Source: Nocardioides immobilis (GTDB lineage Bacteria > Actinomycetota > Actinomycetes > Propionibacteriales > Nocardioidaceae). Taken from it: 64,000 bases of DNA. Both the position numbers and the translations under genes were made by a program. Below, piece by piece: positions 25,690-34,241 of the stretch (position 1 is its first letter; every line of letters begins with the position of its first letter). The notes below the pieces were generated by a model. It was not told where the DNA came from and searched no databases. It saw only the letters and a program-made list of their open reading frames with translations. The stretch is from NCBI RefSeq assembly GCF_003515065.1, contig NZ_QXGH01000009.1, forward strand, positions 62,001 to 126,000, given 5' to 3'.

Positions 25690-27213
25690 TCACTGGGACA
25701 GGCTCTCGTCCACGCGGTGATGCCGGTCGAGCAGCACCCGCCGTAACACCTTGCCGCTGGGCAGCCGTGGCACCTCCTCGAACGAGAAGGATCTAGGCAG
25801 CTTGAAGCGCGCCACCCGGCCGCTCAGGTGGGCAAGCAGCTCCTCCTCGAGCGCCGGCCCGGGGGTGACGCTGTCGGCCGGCGTCACGACCGCATGTACG
25901 CGCTGCCCGAACTCGTCGTCGGGGAGCCCGACGGCGGCCACGTCAGCCACAGCGGGGTGGAGGATCAGGCAGTCCTCAATCTCGCGCGGGTAGATGTTGA
26001 CCCCGCCCGACAGGATCAGGTCGGTGCGCCGGTCCGAGAGGTAGAGGAAGCCGTCGTTGTCCACGTGGCCAAGGTCGCCGAGGGTGGACCAGCCGCGCGC
26101 GTCGTACGCCGCCTGGGTCTTGGCGGGGTCGGCGTAGTACTCGAAGGGCGGCATCCCGTCGAACCACAGCTGCCCGATCTCGCCGGGGGGAAGCTCCTGG
26201 CCCGCCTCGTCGCACACGTGGACGCCGCCCATCACAGGGCGACCGACCGACCCGGGGTGAGCCAGCCAGCTGGTCGAGTCGATCATGAAGAAGCAGTTGC
26301 CCTCGCTGCCGGAGTAGAACTCCATCAGGATCGGGCCGACCCACGCGATCATCGAGCGCTTCACGTCGACGGGGCACGGCGCGGCGGCGTGGATCACCAG
26401 ACGCAGGCTGGTCAGGTCCTGGCGACCCCGCACGTCGTCGGGCAGCTTGAGCATCCGCACGAACATGGTCGGCACGAACTGCGGGTGCGTGACCCTGTGA
26501 CGCTCGATCAGTCGGAGCACGAGTTCGGGGTCGAAGCGATCGGTGAAGACCGTTGTGCCGCCGGCCCGGATGGCGCCGAGGCTCCAGCCGAGCGGGGCCG
26601 CGTGGTAAAGCGGGCCGGGGCTGAGGTAGACCGTGGAGGAGTCGAAGCCGAAGCTGTCCTGCATCAGGTGGTCGAAGCGCAGCCCGGTGCCGAACGGCGC
26701 TTCCGGCATGGCGGGCAGGACGCCCTTGGGGCGTCCGGTCGTGCCGGAGCTGTAGAGCATCGGGCTGCCCTCGGTCTGGTCGTCCACCGGCGTCGACGGC
26801 AGGCTCGCGACCAGCGACTCCAACGCGTCGTACGAGAGCAGCGGGCCACCGAAGGAGAGCCGGTGCGGCACCGGCGGGAGGGCCGCCGCGAGGTCGGCGC
26901 GGGCGGCGCTCACCAGCAGCACCGTGGCTCCGCAGTTGTCGACCACGTAGGCCGCCTCGTCGGCGGTGAGGTGCCAGTTGACCGGTGTGTAGAACAGGCC
27001 GGTCCGCTGGGCCGCCCACAGGATCGGGAACAGGTCGAGGCGGTTCTCGGAGACGATCGCGATGTGGTCGCCGCGGCTCAGGCCGAGCGACAGGAAGAGG
27101 TGAGCGATCCGGTTGGAGGTCGCCTCGAGCTCGGCGTACGACATCTGCTCCCCCGTCGGACCGACGAGGGCTGCCTTCTCGGGCTGCGTCGCGGCCCAGA
27201 CCGACAGGTCCAT
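25690..27213 (-). CDS. Acyl-CoA ligase (class I adenylate-forming)
   Basis: This 507-residue enzyme activates a carboxylic acid with ATP and CoA. It contains YSSGTTGRPKGVLP as the ATP loop, GWSTLGDLGHVDNDGFLYLSDR as the hinge region, INIYPREIE and LPSGKVLRR with the C-terminal Lys. The usual TGD aspartate motif reads LGD. ATG 27213 overlaps the upstream TGA as TGATG, so it is translationally coupled to the racemase. The operon order is aldehyde dehydrogenase, alcohol dehydrogenase, racemase, ligase, which fits conversion of an alcohol to an acid, then to its CoA ester, then epimerisation. Confidence 0.92.
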   Translation of the reverse strand: MDLSVWAATQPEKAALVGPTGEQMSYAELEATSNRIAHLFLSLGLSRGDHIAIVSENRLDLFPILWAAQRTGLFYTPVNWHLTADEAAYVVDNCGATVLLVSAARADLAAALPPVPHRLSFGGPLLSYDALESLVASLPSTPVDDQTEGSPMLYSSGTTGRPKGVLPAMPEAPFGTGLRFDHLMQDSFGFDSSTVYLSPGPLYHAAPLGWSLGAIRAGGTTVFTDRFDPELVLRLIERHRVTHPQFVPTMFVRMLKLPDDVRGRQDLTSLRLVIHAAAPCPVDVKRSMIAWVGPILMEFYSGSEGNCFFMIDSTSWLAHPGSVGRPVMGGVHVCDEAGQELPPGEIGQLWFDGMPPFEYYADPAKTQAAYDARGWSTLGDLGHVDNDGFLYLSDRRTDLILSGGVNIYPREIEDCLILHPAVADVAAVGLPDDEFGQRVHAVVTPADSVTPGPALEEELLAHLSGRVARFKLPRSFSFEEVPRLPSGKVLRRVLLDRHHRVDESLSQ

Positions 27214-28358
27214 CAGAGTCCCACCGACTGCGTCTGTCCGACGACACCGACCACGCCGGTCGCGATCAGGGTGTCGATCTCGTCGCCGGAGAACCCGCTG
27301 GCCCCCAGCACTACGCGCGAGTCCTCGCCCACGGGACGGATCTCCCCGGGCGCCTGGCCAGGGGTCCGGGAGAAGCGTGGCGCGACCAGGGGCAGGTGCC
27401 CGTCGGCGTAGGCCTCGAAGATGCCGCGCGCCGCGAGATGCGGGTGGCGGGGCGCTTCGGCCAGGCTGAGCACGGGCGCGACACAGGCGTCGACGCCCTC
27501 GAAGACTGCCGCCCATTCGTCGCGCGTCCTCGTCAAGAACGTCTCGGCGAGAGCGGCCCGCATCGCCGGCCAGGAGGCGCGGTCCTGCTGCTCGAAGTCG
27601 AGGCCGGTGCCCTTCATCAGCTCGGCGAAGAACTGCGGCTCGATGGCACCGACCGCCACGAAGCCGCCGCCCGCGCAGGCGTAGGTGTCGTAGTAGGGCG
27701 TGCCGCCGTCGAGGAGGTTGGCCTCGCGGCGATCCTCCCAGCGGCCGACGCTGTGGTTGCCGTAGACCATCGTCATCAGGGTCGAGACGCCGTCGACCAT
27801 CGCCGCGTCGACGACCTGACCCTGGCCGGAGCGGTTGCGCTCGAAGAGAGCGGCCAGGATCCCCGACACGAGGAACATCGCACCGCCGCCGAAGTCGGCG
27901 ACCAGGTTGAGAGCGTTGCGCGGCTTCTCGACCCCGCCCGTGGCGTGCAGCGCTCCCGTGAGCGCGGCGTAGGTGATGTCGTGACCGGCACGCTGGGCCA
28001 GCGGGCCCACCTGGCCCCAGCCTGTCATCCGGCCGTAGACCAGCCCGGGGTTGGCCGCGCGGCACTCCTGCGGGCCGAGCCCGAGACGCTCCATCACACC
28101 CGGCCGGTTGCCCTCGACGACGACATCGGCGTCGGCGATCAGCCGGAGGACGACGTCGCGTCCCTGCGGCGACTTCAGATCGACGGCGAGGTTGGGTCGA
28201 CTGCGACCGAGCACCGACCGTGCGGGGGAGCCGACCGCGCTGGGGCGGTCGATGCGAATCACCTCAGCGCCGAGCTCGGCCAGCATCAGGCACGCGAACG
28301 GGCCCGGCCCGATGCCAGCGAACTCCAGCACGCGCAGCCCCGCAAGAGGACCGGTCAC
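27213..28358 (-). CDS. Alpha-methylacyl-CoA racemase (CaiB/BaiF family III)
   Basis: This 381-residue enzyme should interconvert (2R)- and (2S)-methylacyl-CoA, needed before beta-oxidation of methyl-branched chains such as sterol side chains or isoprenoids. Active-site marks known from M. tuberculosis MCR are present: His in AGHDITYAALTGALHA, Asp in VADFGGGAMFL and Glu in AIEPQFFAELM. The N-terminus GLRVLEFAGIGPGPF is typical. The GTG start at 28358 overlaps the stop of the alcohol dehydrogenase as GTGA. A plain CoA-transferase is less likely because the MCR residues are conserved. Confidence 0.9.
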   Translation of the reverse strand: MTGPLAGLRVLEFAGIGPGPFACLMLAELGAEVIRIDRPSAVGSPARSVLGRSRPNLAVDLKSPQGRDVVLRLIADADVVVEGNRPGVMERLGLGPQECRAANPGLVYGRMTGWGQVGPLAQRAGHDITYAALTGALHATGGVEKPRNALNLVADFGGGAMFLVSGILAALFERNRSGQGQVVDAAMVDGVSTLMTMVYGNHSVGRWEDRREANLLDGGTPYYDTYACAGGGFVAVGAIEPQFFAELMKGTGLDFEQQDRASWPAMRAALAETFLTRTRDEWAAVFEGVDACVAPVLSLAEAPRHPHLAARGIFEAYADGHLPLVAPRFSRTPGQAPGEIRPVGEDSRVVLGASGFSGDEIDTLIATGVVGVVGQTQSVGL

Positions 28359-29488
28359 ACCGACTCCCGCTCGGCGGCCGGGTAGCGGAGGACGCCCCGG
28401 ACGTTTCGGCTCGCACGCATGTCGTCGTAGCCGTCGTTGATGCCGGCGAGGGGGTAGGTGCGGGTGACCATCGCGTCGAGGTCGACATCGCCGGCGCTGG
28501 AGAGCTCCAGGAGTCGGGGGATGTCGTAGCGCGGGTTGGCGGAGCCGTAGAGGGTGCCGACGATCTGCTTCTCCATGAGCGTCAGGTCCATCAGGCTCAC
28601 CGAGATCGACTTCTCCGCCATCGGGTGGATGTTGGTGACGACCAGCTTGCCGCGCTTCGCGGTCATGGCGAGCGCCTTGGCGATGAGCTCCCCCTGACCC
28701 ACGCCGAGGGCGCAGATGAACTTGTCCGCGCCGCGATGCCAGGTCGCGTCGGCCACCACCTCGCGCGCTTCCTCCCAGGAGGCGGCCACGTGGGTGGCGC
28801 CCATCTTGAGCGCCTGCTCCCGCTTGAACTCGGACGGATCGATCGCCGTGATCGTGCGGGCGCCGGCCAACCGGGCGCCCTGGACCGCGGCGGCACCGAT
28901 GCCGCCTACCCCGGCGACGACCACGGTGTCCCCGGGACGGACGTCGGCGGCGTACACGGCAGAGCCCCAGCCGGTGACGAAGCCGCAGCCCAGGAGACAG
29001 GCGCGGTCGAGCGGGTGGTGGGGCTCGATCTTGATACAGCTCGCCTCGTGGACGACCGTGTGGTGGGAGAACGAGCCGATGCCGCACGCGAGCGCCAGAT
29101 CCTGGCCCTTCACGTGGTGGCGTGCGGTGTCGTCGTAGATCTGGCGGCCGGTGTAGATCTTGGCGCCGAGATCGCACAGGCTCTGGTGCCCGCTGGCGCA
29201 CGAGGGGCAGCGGCCGCACGACGGCATGAAACCGAAGACCACGTGGTCACCGGGCTTGAGCCAGGAGACGTGCCTCCCCACCTCGAGTACGACACCCGCG
29301 CCTTCGTGCCCGCCGATGCAGGGCAGGCTGAACGGCATGTCGCCGGTGACGATGTGCTCGTCCGAGTGGCACATGCCCGACGCATGGAGCTCGACCAGCA
29401 CCTCCTCGGCCTTGGGGGGATCGAGCTGGATGGTCTCGATCGACCAGGGAGTGTTGCGCTCCCACAGGACTGCGGCCTGGGTCTCCAC
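28355..29488 (-). CDS. NDMA-/mycofactocin-dependent type zinc alcohol dehydrogenase
   Basis: This 377-residue MDR-family enzyme matches the TIGR03989 group, whose members hold NAD tightly and pass electrons to mycofactocin in the cell (to NDMA in assays). Catalytic zinc ligands include Cys40 (SGMCHSDEH) and His61 (GGHEGAG); the structural zinc has Cys91, 94, 97 and 105; the NAD loop is GVGGIGAAAV. It should oxidise a primary or aryl/terpenoid alcohol to the aldehyde used by the aldehyde dehydrogenase 15 bp upstream. The nearby mftC/mftR scar means the cofactor genes must be elsewhere in the genome. Confidence 0.9.
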   Translation of the reverse strand: METQAAVLWERNTPWSIETIQLDPPKAEEVLVELHASGMCHSDEHIVTGDMPFSLPCIGGHEGAGVVLEVGRHVSWLKPGDHVVFGFMPSCGRCPSCASGHQSLCDLGAKIYTGRQIYDDTARHHVKGQDLALACGIGSFSHHTVVHEASCIKIEPHHPLDRACLLGCGFVTGWGSAVYAADVRPGDTVVVAGVGGIGAAAVQGARLAGARTITAIDPSEFKREQALKMGATHVAASWEEAREVVADATWHRGADKFICALGVGQGELIAKALAMTAKRGKLVVTNIHPMAEKSISVSLMDLTLMEKQIVGTLYGSANPRYDIPRLLELSSAGDVDLDAMVTRTYPLAGINDGYDDMRASRNVRGVLRYPAAERESV

Positions 29489-29503
29489 GTCTTTTGCTTC
29501 CTC

Positions 29504-30934
29504 TCAGCGGATGATGGTCTGGGGCTCCAGGAAGGCGGCGATCGCCTCCGGGCCACCCTCGCGGCCGGTGCCAGACTGCTTGAAGCCGCCGAAAGGGCTG
29601 CCGAAGTCGAGCGGCGCCGAGGAGTTCACTGCGACCGAGCCGACCCGAAGTCGGGCGGCGACGTCGTAGGCACGGTCACGATCGGCCGACCAGACCGCGG
29701 CCGCGAGGCCGTAGTCGGAATCGTTGGCCAGGGCGAGGGCCTCCTCGACTGTGTCGTAGGCGATGACGGCCGCGACCGGGCCGAACAGCTCCTGTCGGGC
29801 GATGGCCATGTCGTTGTCGACGTCGGCGAGCACCGTCGGCCGGAGATACCAACCCGGGCCGGGCTCATCGCGGACCTGCGTGGCGATCCGGGCTCCCGCC
29901 TCGGCGGCGTCGCGGACATGATCTCGGATCCGGTCACGGGCGGCCTCGGAGATGACCGGGCCGACCTGCGTCGCGGGGTCGGCCGGGTCGCCGACCACGA
30001 GCCGGTCCGCCGCCTCGGCGATGGCGTCGACCACCTCGTCGTACCGTGCGCGGGGCGCGAGGATCCTGGTCTGCGCGACGCACACCTGGCCGTTGTTCGA
30101 CATCACCCCGGCGACCAGTCCGGAGACGGTGGCCCGGTCGAGGTCGACGTCGTCGAGCACGATGGCGGCCGACTTGCCGCCCAGCTCGAGCGACACGCGC
30201 CGTACGTCGGCGGCGCAGACGGCAGCGATGCGCTTGCCGGCCGCGGTGGAGCCGGTGAAGCTGATCTTGTCGACGCCGGGGTGGGCCACGAGTGCCTCAC
30301 CGGTGGCGATGTCGCCGGACACGATGTTGATGACGCCCGGCGGAAGCCCGATCTCGTCGAAGAACTCGGTGAGCATCGAGATCGCCAGCGGCGCCTCTGG
30401 GGACGGCTTGAGCACCAACGTGCACCCGGCGGCCAGCGCGGGGGCGAGCTTGAGCATCGCGGTGAAGAGCGGTGCGTTCCACGGCAGGATCGCGCCGACC
30501 ACGCCGACCGGAAGCTGCCGGACGACCACGTCGCCACCCATCGCCGAGCGGCGCGTGTCCTCGAATACGTAGTCACCGGCGAGCTTCTCGTAGGTGCGCA
30601 GCACGCCGAGTGCGGTGCCGACCTGGCCGAAGCTGGCCCACTTGCGCGGCGACCCCATCTCGGCCGAGATCAGGTCGCCGAAAGCGGTGGCGCGCTTCTC
30701 AATGGCGTCGGCGAGGCGGCCGATCACCGCGCCCCGCTCGACCGCGGTGGCGCTCGACCAGGTCAGGTCCGCGAGTGCGGCGCGGGCCGCCTTGACGGCC
30801 GCGTCGACGTCATCGGTGGTGGCCGCGGTGACGCGGCCGATCGTCTCGAGAGTCGCCGGCGAGACCACGTCGAGCCGGTCCCCGACGCTTGGGATCCAGC
30901 GTCCGTCGACGTAGACACCCAGATAGTCGTGCAT
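29504..30934 (-). CDS. Aldehyde dehydrogenase
   Basis: This 476-residue NAD(P)-dependent aldehyde dehydrogenase has PWNAPLF and TLVLKPSPEAPL of the cofactor site, ISFTGSTAAGKRI, catalytic Glu in LELGGKSAAI and catalytic Cys in NNGQVCVAQTR. The start at ATG 30934 follows GAGAGGA; an ATG 42 bp upstream lacks such a site. It is the first gene of the four-gene operon with the alcohol dehydrogenase, racemase and ligase. A TGAC-N5-TGCCAGAA operator-like site lies 53 bp upstream. Confidence 0.93.
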   Translation of the reverse strand: MHDYLGVYVDGRWIPSVGDRLDVVSPATLETIGRVTAATTDDVDAAVKAARAALADLTWSSATAVERGAVIGRLADAIEKRATAFGDLISAEMGSPRKWASFGQVGTALGVLRTYEKLAGDYVFEDTRRSAMGGDVVVRQLPVGVVGAILPWNAPLFTAMLKLAPALAAGCTLVLKPSPEAPLAISMLTEFFDEIGLPPGVINIVSGDIATGEALVAHPGVDKISFTGSTAAGKRIAAVCAADVRRVSLELGGKSAAIVLDDVDLDRATVSGLVAGVMSNNGQVCVAQTRILAPRARYDEVVDAIAEAADRLVVGDPADPATQVGPVISEAARDRIRDHVRDAAEAGARIATQVRDEPGPGWYLRPTVLADVDNDMAIARQELFGPVAAVIAYDTVEEALALANDSDYGLAAAVWSADRDRAYDVAARLRVGSVAVNSSAPLDFGSPFGGFKQSGTGREGGPEAIAAFLEPQTIIR

Positions 30935-30986
30935 GGATTCCTCTCCCGATCGCGCTGCATGTGACGCCGCGCCCATCGCGTCCGAT

Positions 30987-31003
30987 TCTGGCAGTCACGT
31001 CAC
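30987..31003 (-). promoter_or_regulatory. TGAC-N5-TGCCAGAA operator-like site
   Basis: On the minus strand TGACGTGACTGCCAGAA lies 53 bp upstream of the aldehyde dehydrogenase start. It matches the recurring site of this island with one change (TGCC for TGTC). Confidence 0.45.
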
Positions 31004-31018
31004 TTTCGCGCAAGAGCG

Positions 31019-32101
31019 TCAGCGATCGCGCCCGAGCCAGCCGAGCTGGTCCGGCGTGCTCCCGTGGAGCACCAGCTCGTCCGCGCCCGCTGCTCGATAG
31101 CGCTCGAAGGTGACGACGCACTCCTCGGCCGAGCCGAGAGCCGCCGCGTCGCCGATCCATGCGACCGGAATCGCCTGGGCCGCCTGCGTCAGCTCGGCCC
31201 GCGTACGCACGGAGTCGGCCGCGCCCTTGATGCCGGCCAGCGTCGGATGCGCACGCAGCCGATCGAGGTCGCCCGGATCCCAGCCGTTGACAGTCGCGAG
31301 CTGCTCGCCGAAGCCTGGGATCTGGTAGTAGGTGACCGCCCGGGCGCCGACCACCGCGGCCTCCTCGTCGGGCGCGAGTCCCGAGGCCGTCACCACCGTG
31401 GCGTAGATCCGCACCGCCGCAGGGTCGCGTCCGGCCTCCTCGGCAGCGGCACGGACGGTGCCCACCGACCGCCGCACCGCCTCGGGCGTGAGGAACGGAT
31501 GCAGGAGTACGCCGTCGAAGTGGCGCCCCGCGAGCGCGAGGCCCTTCGGCCCGATCGCGGCGAACACCACCGGAGGGACCAGCTGATCGGGCACGTCCGT
31601 GAGGCGGAGCGAGGGGAAGGTCCCGGCAGGTCCGTCGTACTTCACCTTCTCGCCGCGACACAGCCGCCGGAAGATGTCGAGGGAGTCGACGATCGACCTG
31701 TTGGTCGATGCCGGCAGGCCGACCGCAGCCCACATCGCGTCGACGGAGCGCCCCACGCCGAGGATCAACCGGCCGCCCGACAGCGCCTGGACGGTCATCG
31801 CCATCGAGGCCAGCATCGCCGGATGCCGGGATTGCAGATGGGTGACGCCAGCAGCGATCCGGATCCGATCGGTGGCCTGGCTGAAGGCGCCGGCGAGCAC
31901 GCCGAAGTCCTTGGTCCCCCATCGCTCGCTCAGCCACAGGGTCTCGAGTCCGAGGCGTTCGGCCTCGATGGCCTGCCCGATGCCGATCTTCGGATCGGGG
32001 ACCCGCCCCGGCAGGGCGTAGGCACCCAGCGGCACCCCCGTCATGGCGTCGCCGACGCCCCGAATGGCCGCCATCGTCGCGGTGTCCTGAACATCAGTCA
32101 T
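31019..32101 (-). CDS. LLM-class F420-dependent oxidoreductase (TIGR03857-like)
   Basis: This 360-residue luciferase-like protein has the TIM-barrel pattern LGLETLWLSERWGTKDFGVL, RIRIAAGVTHLQSRHPAM and LSGGRLILGVGRSVD, close to the TIGR03857 group of probable F420 enzymes. ATG 32101 is chosen because homology starts shortly after and the frame upstream reads through the divergent promoter. It is separate from the operon downstream (84-bp gap with its own operator-like site). A matching operator-like site lies 8 bp upstream of its start. The substrate is unknown. Confidence 0.85.
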   Translation of the reverse strand: MTDVQDTATMAAIRGVGDAMTGVPLGAYALPGRVPDPKIGIGQAIEAERLGLETLWLSERWGTKDFGVLAGAFSQATDRIRIAAGVTHLQSRHPAMLASMAMTVQALSGGRLILGVGRSVDAMWAAVGLPASTNRSIVDSLDIFRRLCRGEKVKYDGPAGTFPSLRLTDVPDQLVPPVVFAAIGPKGLALAGRHFDGVLLHPFLTPEAVRRSVGTVRAAAEEAGRDPAAVRIYATVVTASGLAPDEEAAVVGARAVTYYQIPGFGEQLATVNGWDPGDLDRLRAHPTLAGIKGAADSVRTRAELTQAAQAIPVAWIGDAAALGSAEECVVTFERYRAAGADELVLHGSTPDQLGWLGRDR

Positions 32102-32108
32102 GGCATTA

Positions 32109-32126
32109 TTCTGACAGTAGTGGTCA
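32109..32126 (-). promoter_or_regulatory. TGAC-N6-TGTCAGAA operator-like site in a divergent promoter
   Basis: TGACCACTACTGTCAGAA on the minus strand, between the divergent oxidoreductase (32101) and phosphotransferase (32162) genes. A close copy (TGGTCACTACTGTCAGTT) occurs at 56725. Confidence 0.6.
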
Positions 32127-32161
32127 ACTAAGCACAAAGGTCGAGCGCGTTCGGAGCCGAC

Positions 32162-33292
32162 ATGGAGCACAGCAAGGGAGACGAGATGGCCGGGCCAGTG
32201 GATCGCACGGCGCGCGAGACCGACCTGCGCGGCCGGTTGCTCGCCTGGCTGCCCGCACGGCTGGCGCCGGTAGGCCACGAGGACTTCTCGCTCTCCGCGT
32301 TCACGGCACCCGACGCCGGATACTCCGGCACCACCGCCTTCTTCACCGCGGCCTGGACCCTCGGAGGGCGCCCGACCCGGCACGAACTCGTGCTGCGGAT
32401 GCAGAGCCAGGTCCACCAGGTCTTCGTCGCTCCCGACGCGATCCGCCAGGCCGAGGTGATGCGTCGACTCGGCGGCCACCCCGGTGTGCCGACTCCCGAG
32501 ATCGTGCTGACCGAGGCCGACCCGGCCGTGCTGGGCGCGCCCTTCTACCTGATGAAGCGGGTCGAGGGCCGGGTCCCCTCCGACGTCCCCAGCTGGCACA
32601 AGCGGGGCTGGACGACGGAACTGACACAGGCCCAACGGGCGCGGATGTACGATAACGCGCTGCAGTCGCTGGTCGCCGTTCACGCGATCGGCGACGCCGA
32701 TGACCTCGCCTTCCTGCGAGGCCCGGTCCCGGACGGGAAGTCCGCTCTCGAGCGCTATCTCGACGACCTCCTCGCGTGGCACACGTGGTGCGCCGACGAT
32801 CTGCGGGTCGGGGCCGACCTGATCCGACGGGCCCTCGACGTCATCGTCGACACGCGACCGGACACGGCCACCGAAGGCGTTGTGTGGGGCGACGCGCGCG
32901 TCGGCAACATCTGCTTCGCAGACGACCTCTCGGTCGCCGCCCTCTTCGACTGGGAGGGCGCCACCACCGGGCCGCCCGGCATCGACCTGGGGTGGTGGCT
33001 GATGTTCGAGCGCTACCTGTGCGAGGCCCTCGGCTTCACGCGACAGCCCGGCACTCCCGATGACGAGGCGATCCTGCGTCGCTACGAGGAGCTCGGCGGC
33101 AAGCCGACCGGCGACGTCGCCTACTACCGGCTCCTCGCCGCGGTGGTCCTCGCGCTGATCACCAACCGACTCGCCATCCTGCTGACCCGTGACGGCCTCG
33201 ACGAGGCTACCGCTCGCAGCTATCCCCGCACCGCCCTGGCCCTCGTCGAGGAGTACCTCGCAGACCACACCACCCGAAGGAGAACGACCTGA
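32162..33292 (+). CDS. Phosphotransferase-family protein (APH/ACAD10-like)
   Basis: This 376-residue protein belongs to the aminoglycoside-phosphotransferase/choline-kinase fold, in the subgroup that accompanies acyl-CoA dehydrogenases (ACAD10/11-like). Marks are the catalytic loop VVWGDARVGNICF with its Asp and Asn, and ALFDWEGATTG for metal binding. In ACAD10/11 such a kinase domain phosphorylates 4-hydroxyacyl-CoAs before dehydration, so a similar role on a hydroxylated intermediate is possible. ATG 32162 is used; ATG 32186 with GGGAG is equally likely. It overlaps the next gene by TGATG, forming an operon with two MaoC genes. Confidence 0.85.
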   Translation: MEHSKGDEMAGPVDRTARETDLRGRLLAWLPARLAPVGHEDFSLSAFTAPDAGYSGTTAFFTAAWTLGGRPTRHELVLRMQSQVHQVFVAPDAIRQAEVMRRLGGHPGVPTPEIVLTEADPAVLGAPFYLMKRVEGRVPSDVPSWHKRGWTTELTQAQRARMYDNALQSLVAVHAIGDADDLAFLRGPVPDGKSALERYLDDLLAWHTWCADDLRVGADLIRRALDVIVDTRPDTATEGVVWGDARVGNICFADDLSVAALFDWEGATTGPPGIDLGWWLMFERYLCEALGFTRQPGTPDDEAILRRYEELGGKPTGDVAYYRLLAAVVLALITNRLAILLTRDGLDEATARSYPRTALALVEEYLADHTTRRRTT

Positions 33293-33741
33293 TGACGACA
33301 GCCACCCCCGAGGCCTCCCCGATCGGCGCGCTGGGCACCCCTTTCGAGGTGCTCGTCGAGCGCGGCAAGATCCGCGAGTTCGCCGCCGCGATGCAGTCCG
33401 ACAACGCGGCGTACCAGGGCAGGGACGCGATCGTCCCGCCCACCTTCCTCACGACCGCGACCACGTGGGCCCCTCCTGGAAGCAGAGTCGTGGTCGGGTT
33501 CGACCGTCGGCGACTCCTCCACGGCGAGCAGGAGTACATCTTCCACGGCCCTCTCCCCCGCGCCGGCGACACGCTGATCGCGCAGGAACGGCTGGTCGAG
33601 CGCTACGCCAAGCCGGGCAAGCGCGGCGGCGAGATGCATTTCGCCATCGTCGTTACCGAGTTCCGCTCCCCCGCCGGCGACCTGGTGGCCGAAGCCCGCG
33701 GCACCTTCATCCAGACCGCCCTCAAGGGAGACGCCTCGTGA
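33292..33741 (+). CDS. MaoC-like dehydratase subunit, N-terminal type (FAS1-like hotdog)
   Basis: This 149-residue hotdog-fold protein starts with FEVLVERGKIREFAAAMQSDN, typical of the MaoC_dehydrat_N family, and contains PPTFLTT. Proteins of this kind pair with a second MaoC subunit to form a heteromeric enoyl-CoA hydratase, as in the mycobacterial HadAB and ChsH1/ChsH2 complexes. It lacks the ASGDxNPxH hydratase motif, so it is probably the non-catalytic partner of the next gene, with which it overlaps by GTGA. Start ATG 33292 overlaps the kinase stop. Confidence 0.87.
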   Translation: MTTATPEASPIGALGTPFEVLVERGKIREFAAAMQSDNAAYQGRDAIVPPTFLTTATTWAPPGSRVVVGFDRRRLLHGEQEYIFHGPLPRAGDTLIAQERLVERYAKPGKRGGEMHFAIVVTEFRSPAGDLVAEARGTFIQTALKGDAS

Positions 33742-34172
33742 CTGAGCAGACGATCGTCATCGAGCCCGGCATCATGGCAGCGCCCCGCGAGTTCGGGCCG
33801 CTGACGCGACAGATGTTCGTGCGCTACTCCGGCGCCTCCGGCGATCTCAACCCCATGCACTACGACGACACGATGGCGCGCGCCGCCGGCAACCCGTCCG
33901 TCTTCTCCCAGGGGATGCACCAGTCGGCCCTCCTTGCGACCTTCGCGACCGACTGGCTCGGTGCCGAGAGCGTCCGCCGCTTCCAGGTGCGCTTCCGGGA
34001 ACAGGTCTGGCCCGACGACGTCCTCACCTGCACCGGACAGATCGACACCGTCACCGAGCAGGCGGACGGAGGCCGTCTCGTCACCGTGTCGCTGACCTGT
34101 TCGCGGCAGACCGGGGCGGTCGCCATCAGCGGGTCCGCCGACTTCCTGATCGCAGCGCCGGACGCGACATGA
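33738..34172 (+). CDS. MaoC-family enoyl-CoA hydratase, catalytic subunit
   Basis: This 144-residue hotdog protein carries the hydratase-2 motif YSGASGDLNPMHYDD with the catalytic Asp and His. It should hydrate a trans-2-enoyl-CoA to the (3R)-hydroxyacyl-CoA. The GTG start at 33738 overlaps the stop of the MaoC_N gene (GTGA), so both subunits are made in step. This kinase-MaoC-MaoC operon is followed by the tandem TetR regulator. Bulky-substrate hydratases in steroid degraders have the same two-gene layout. Confidence 0.88.
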   Translation: MTEQTIVIEPGIMAAPREFGPLTRQMFVRYSGASGDLNPMHYDDTMARAAGNPSVFSQGMHQSALLATFATDWLGAESVRRFQVRFREQVWPDDVLTCTGQIDTVTEQADGGRLVTVSLTCSRQTGAVAISGSADFLIAAPDAT

Positions 34173-34223
34173 CGCGCCGCACACGGCGTATCGACGTCCG
34201 ATCAGTGGACGTTGAGCCTATGC

Positions 34224-34241
34224 TGATCACCTATGTCAGAT
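34224..34241 (+). promoter_or_regulatory. TGAT-N6-TGTCAGAT operator-like site over the regulator start codon
   Basis: TGATCACCTATGTCAGAT includes the ATG (34233) of the tandem TetR gene. A regulator bound here would block its own translation start or transcription, which suggests autoregulation. Confidence 0.6.

Noticed and set aside
28220..30964. 914-codon open frame on the plus strand
   Set aside because: It is antisense to the racemase, alcohol dehydrogenase and aldehyde dehydrogenase genes, whose motifs are clear. Long antisense frames are expected at this GC content.
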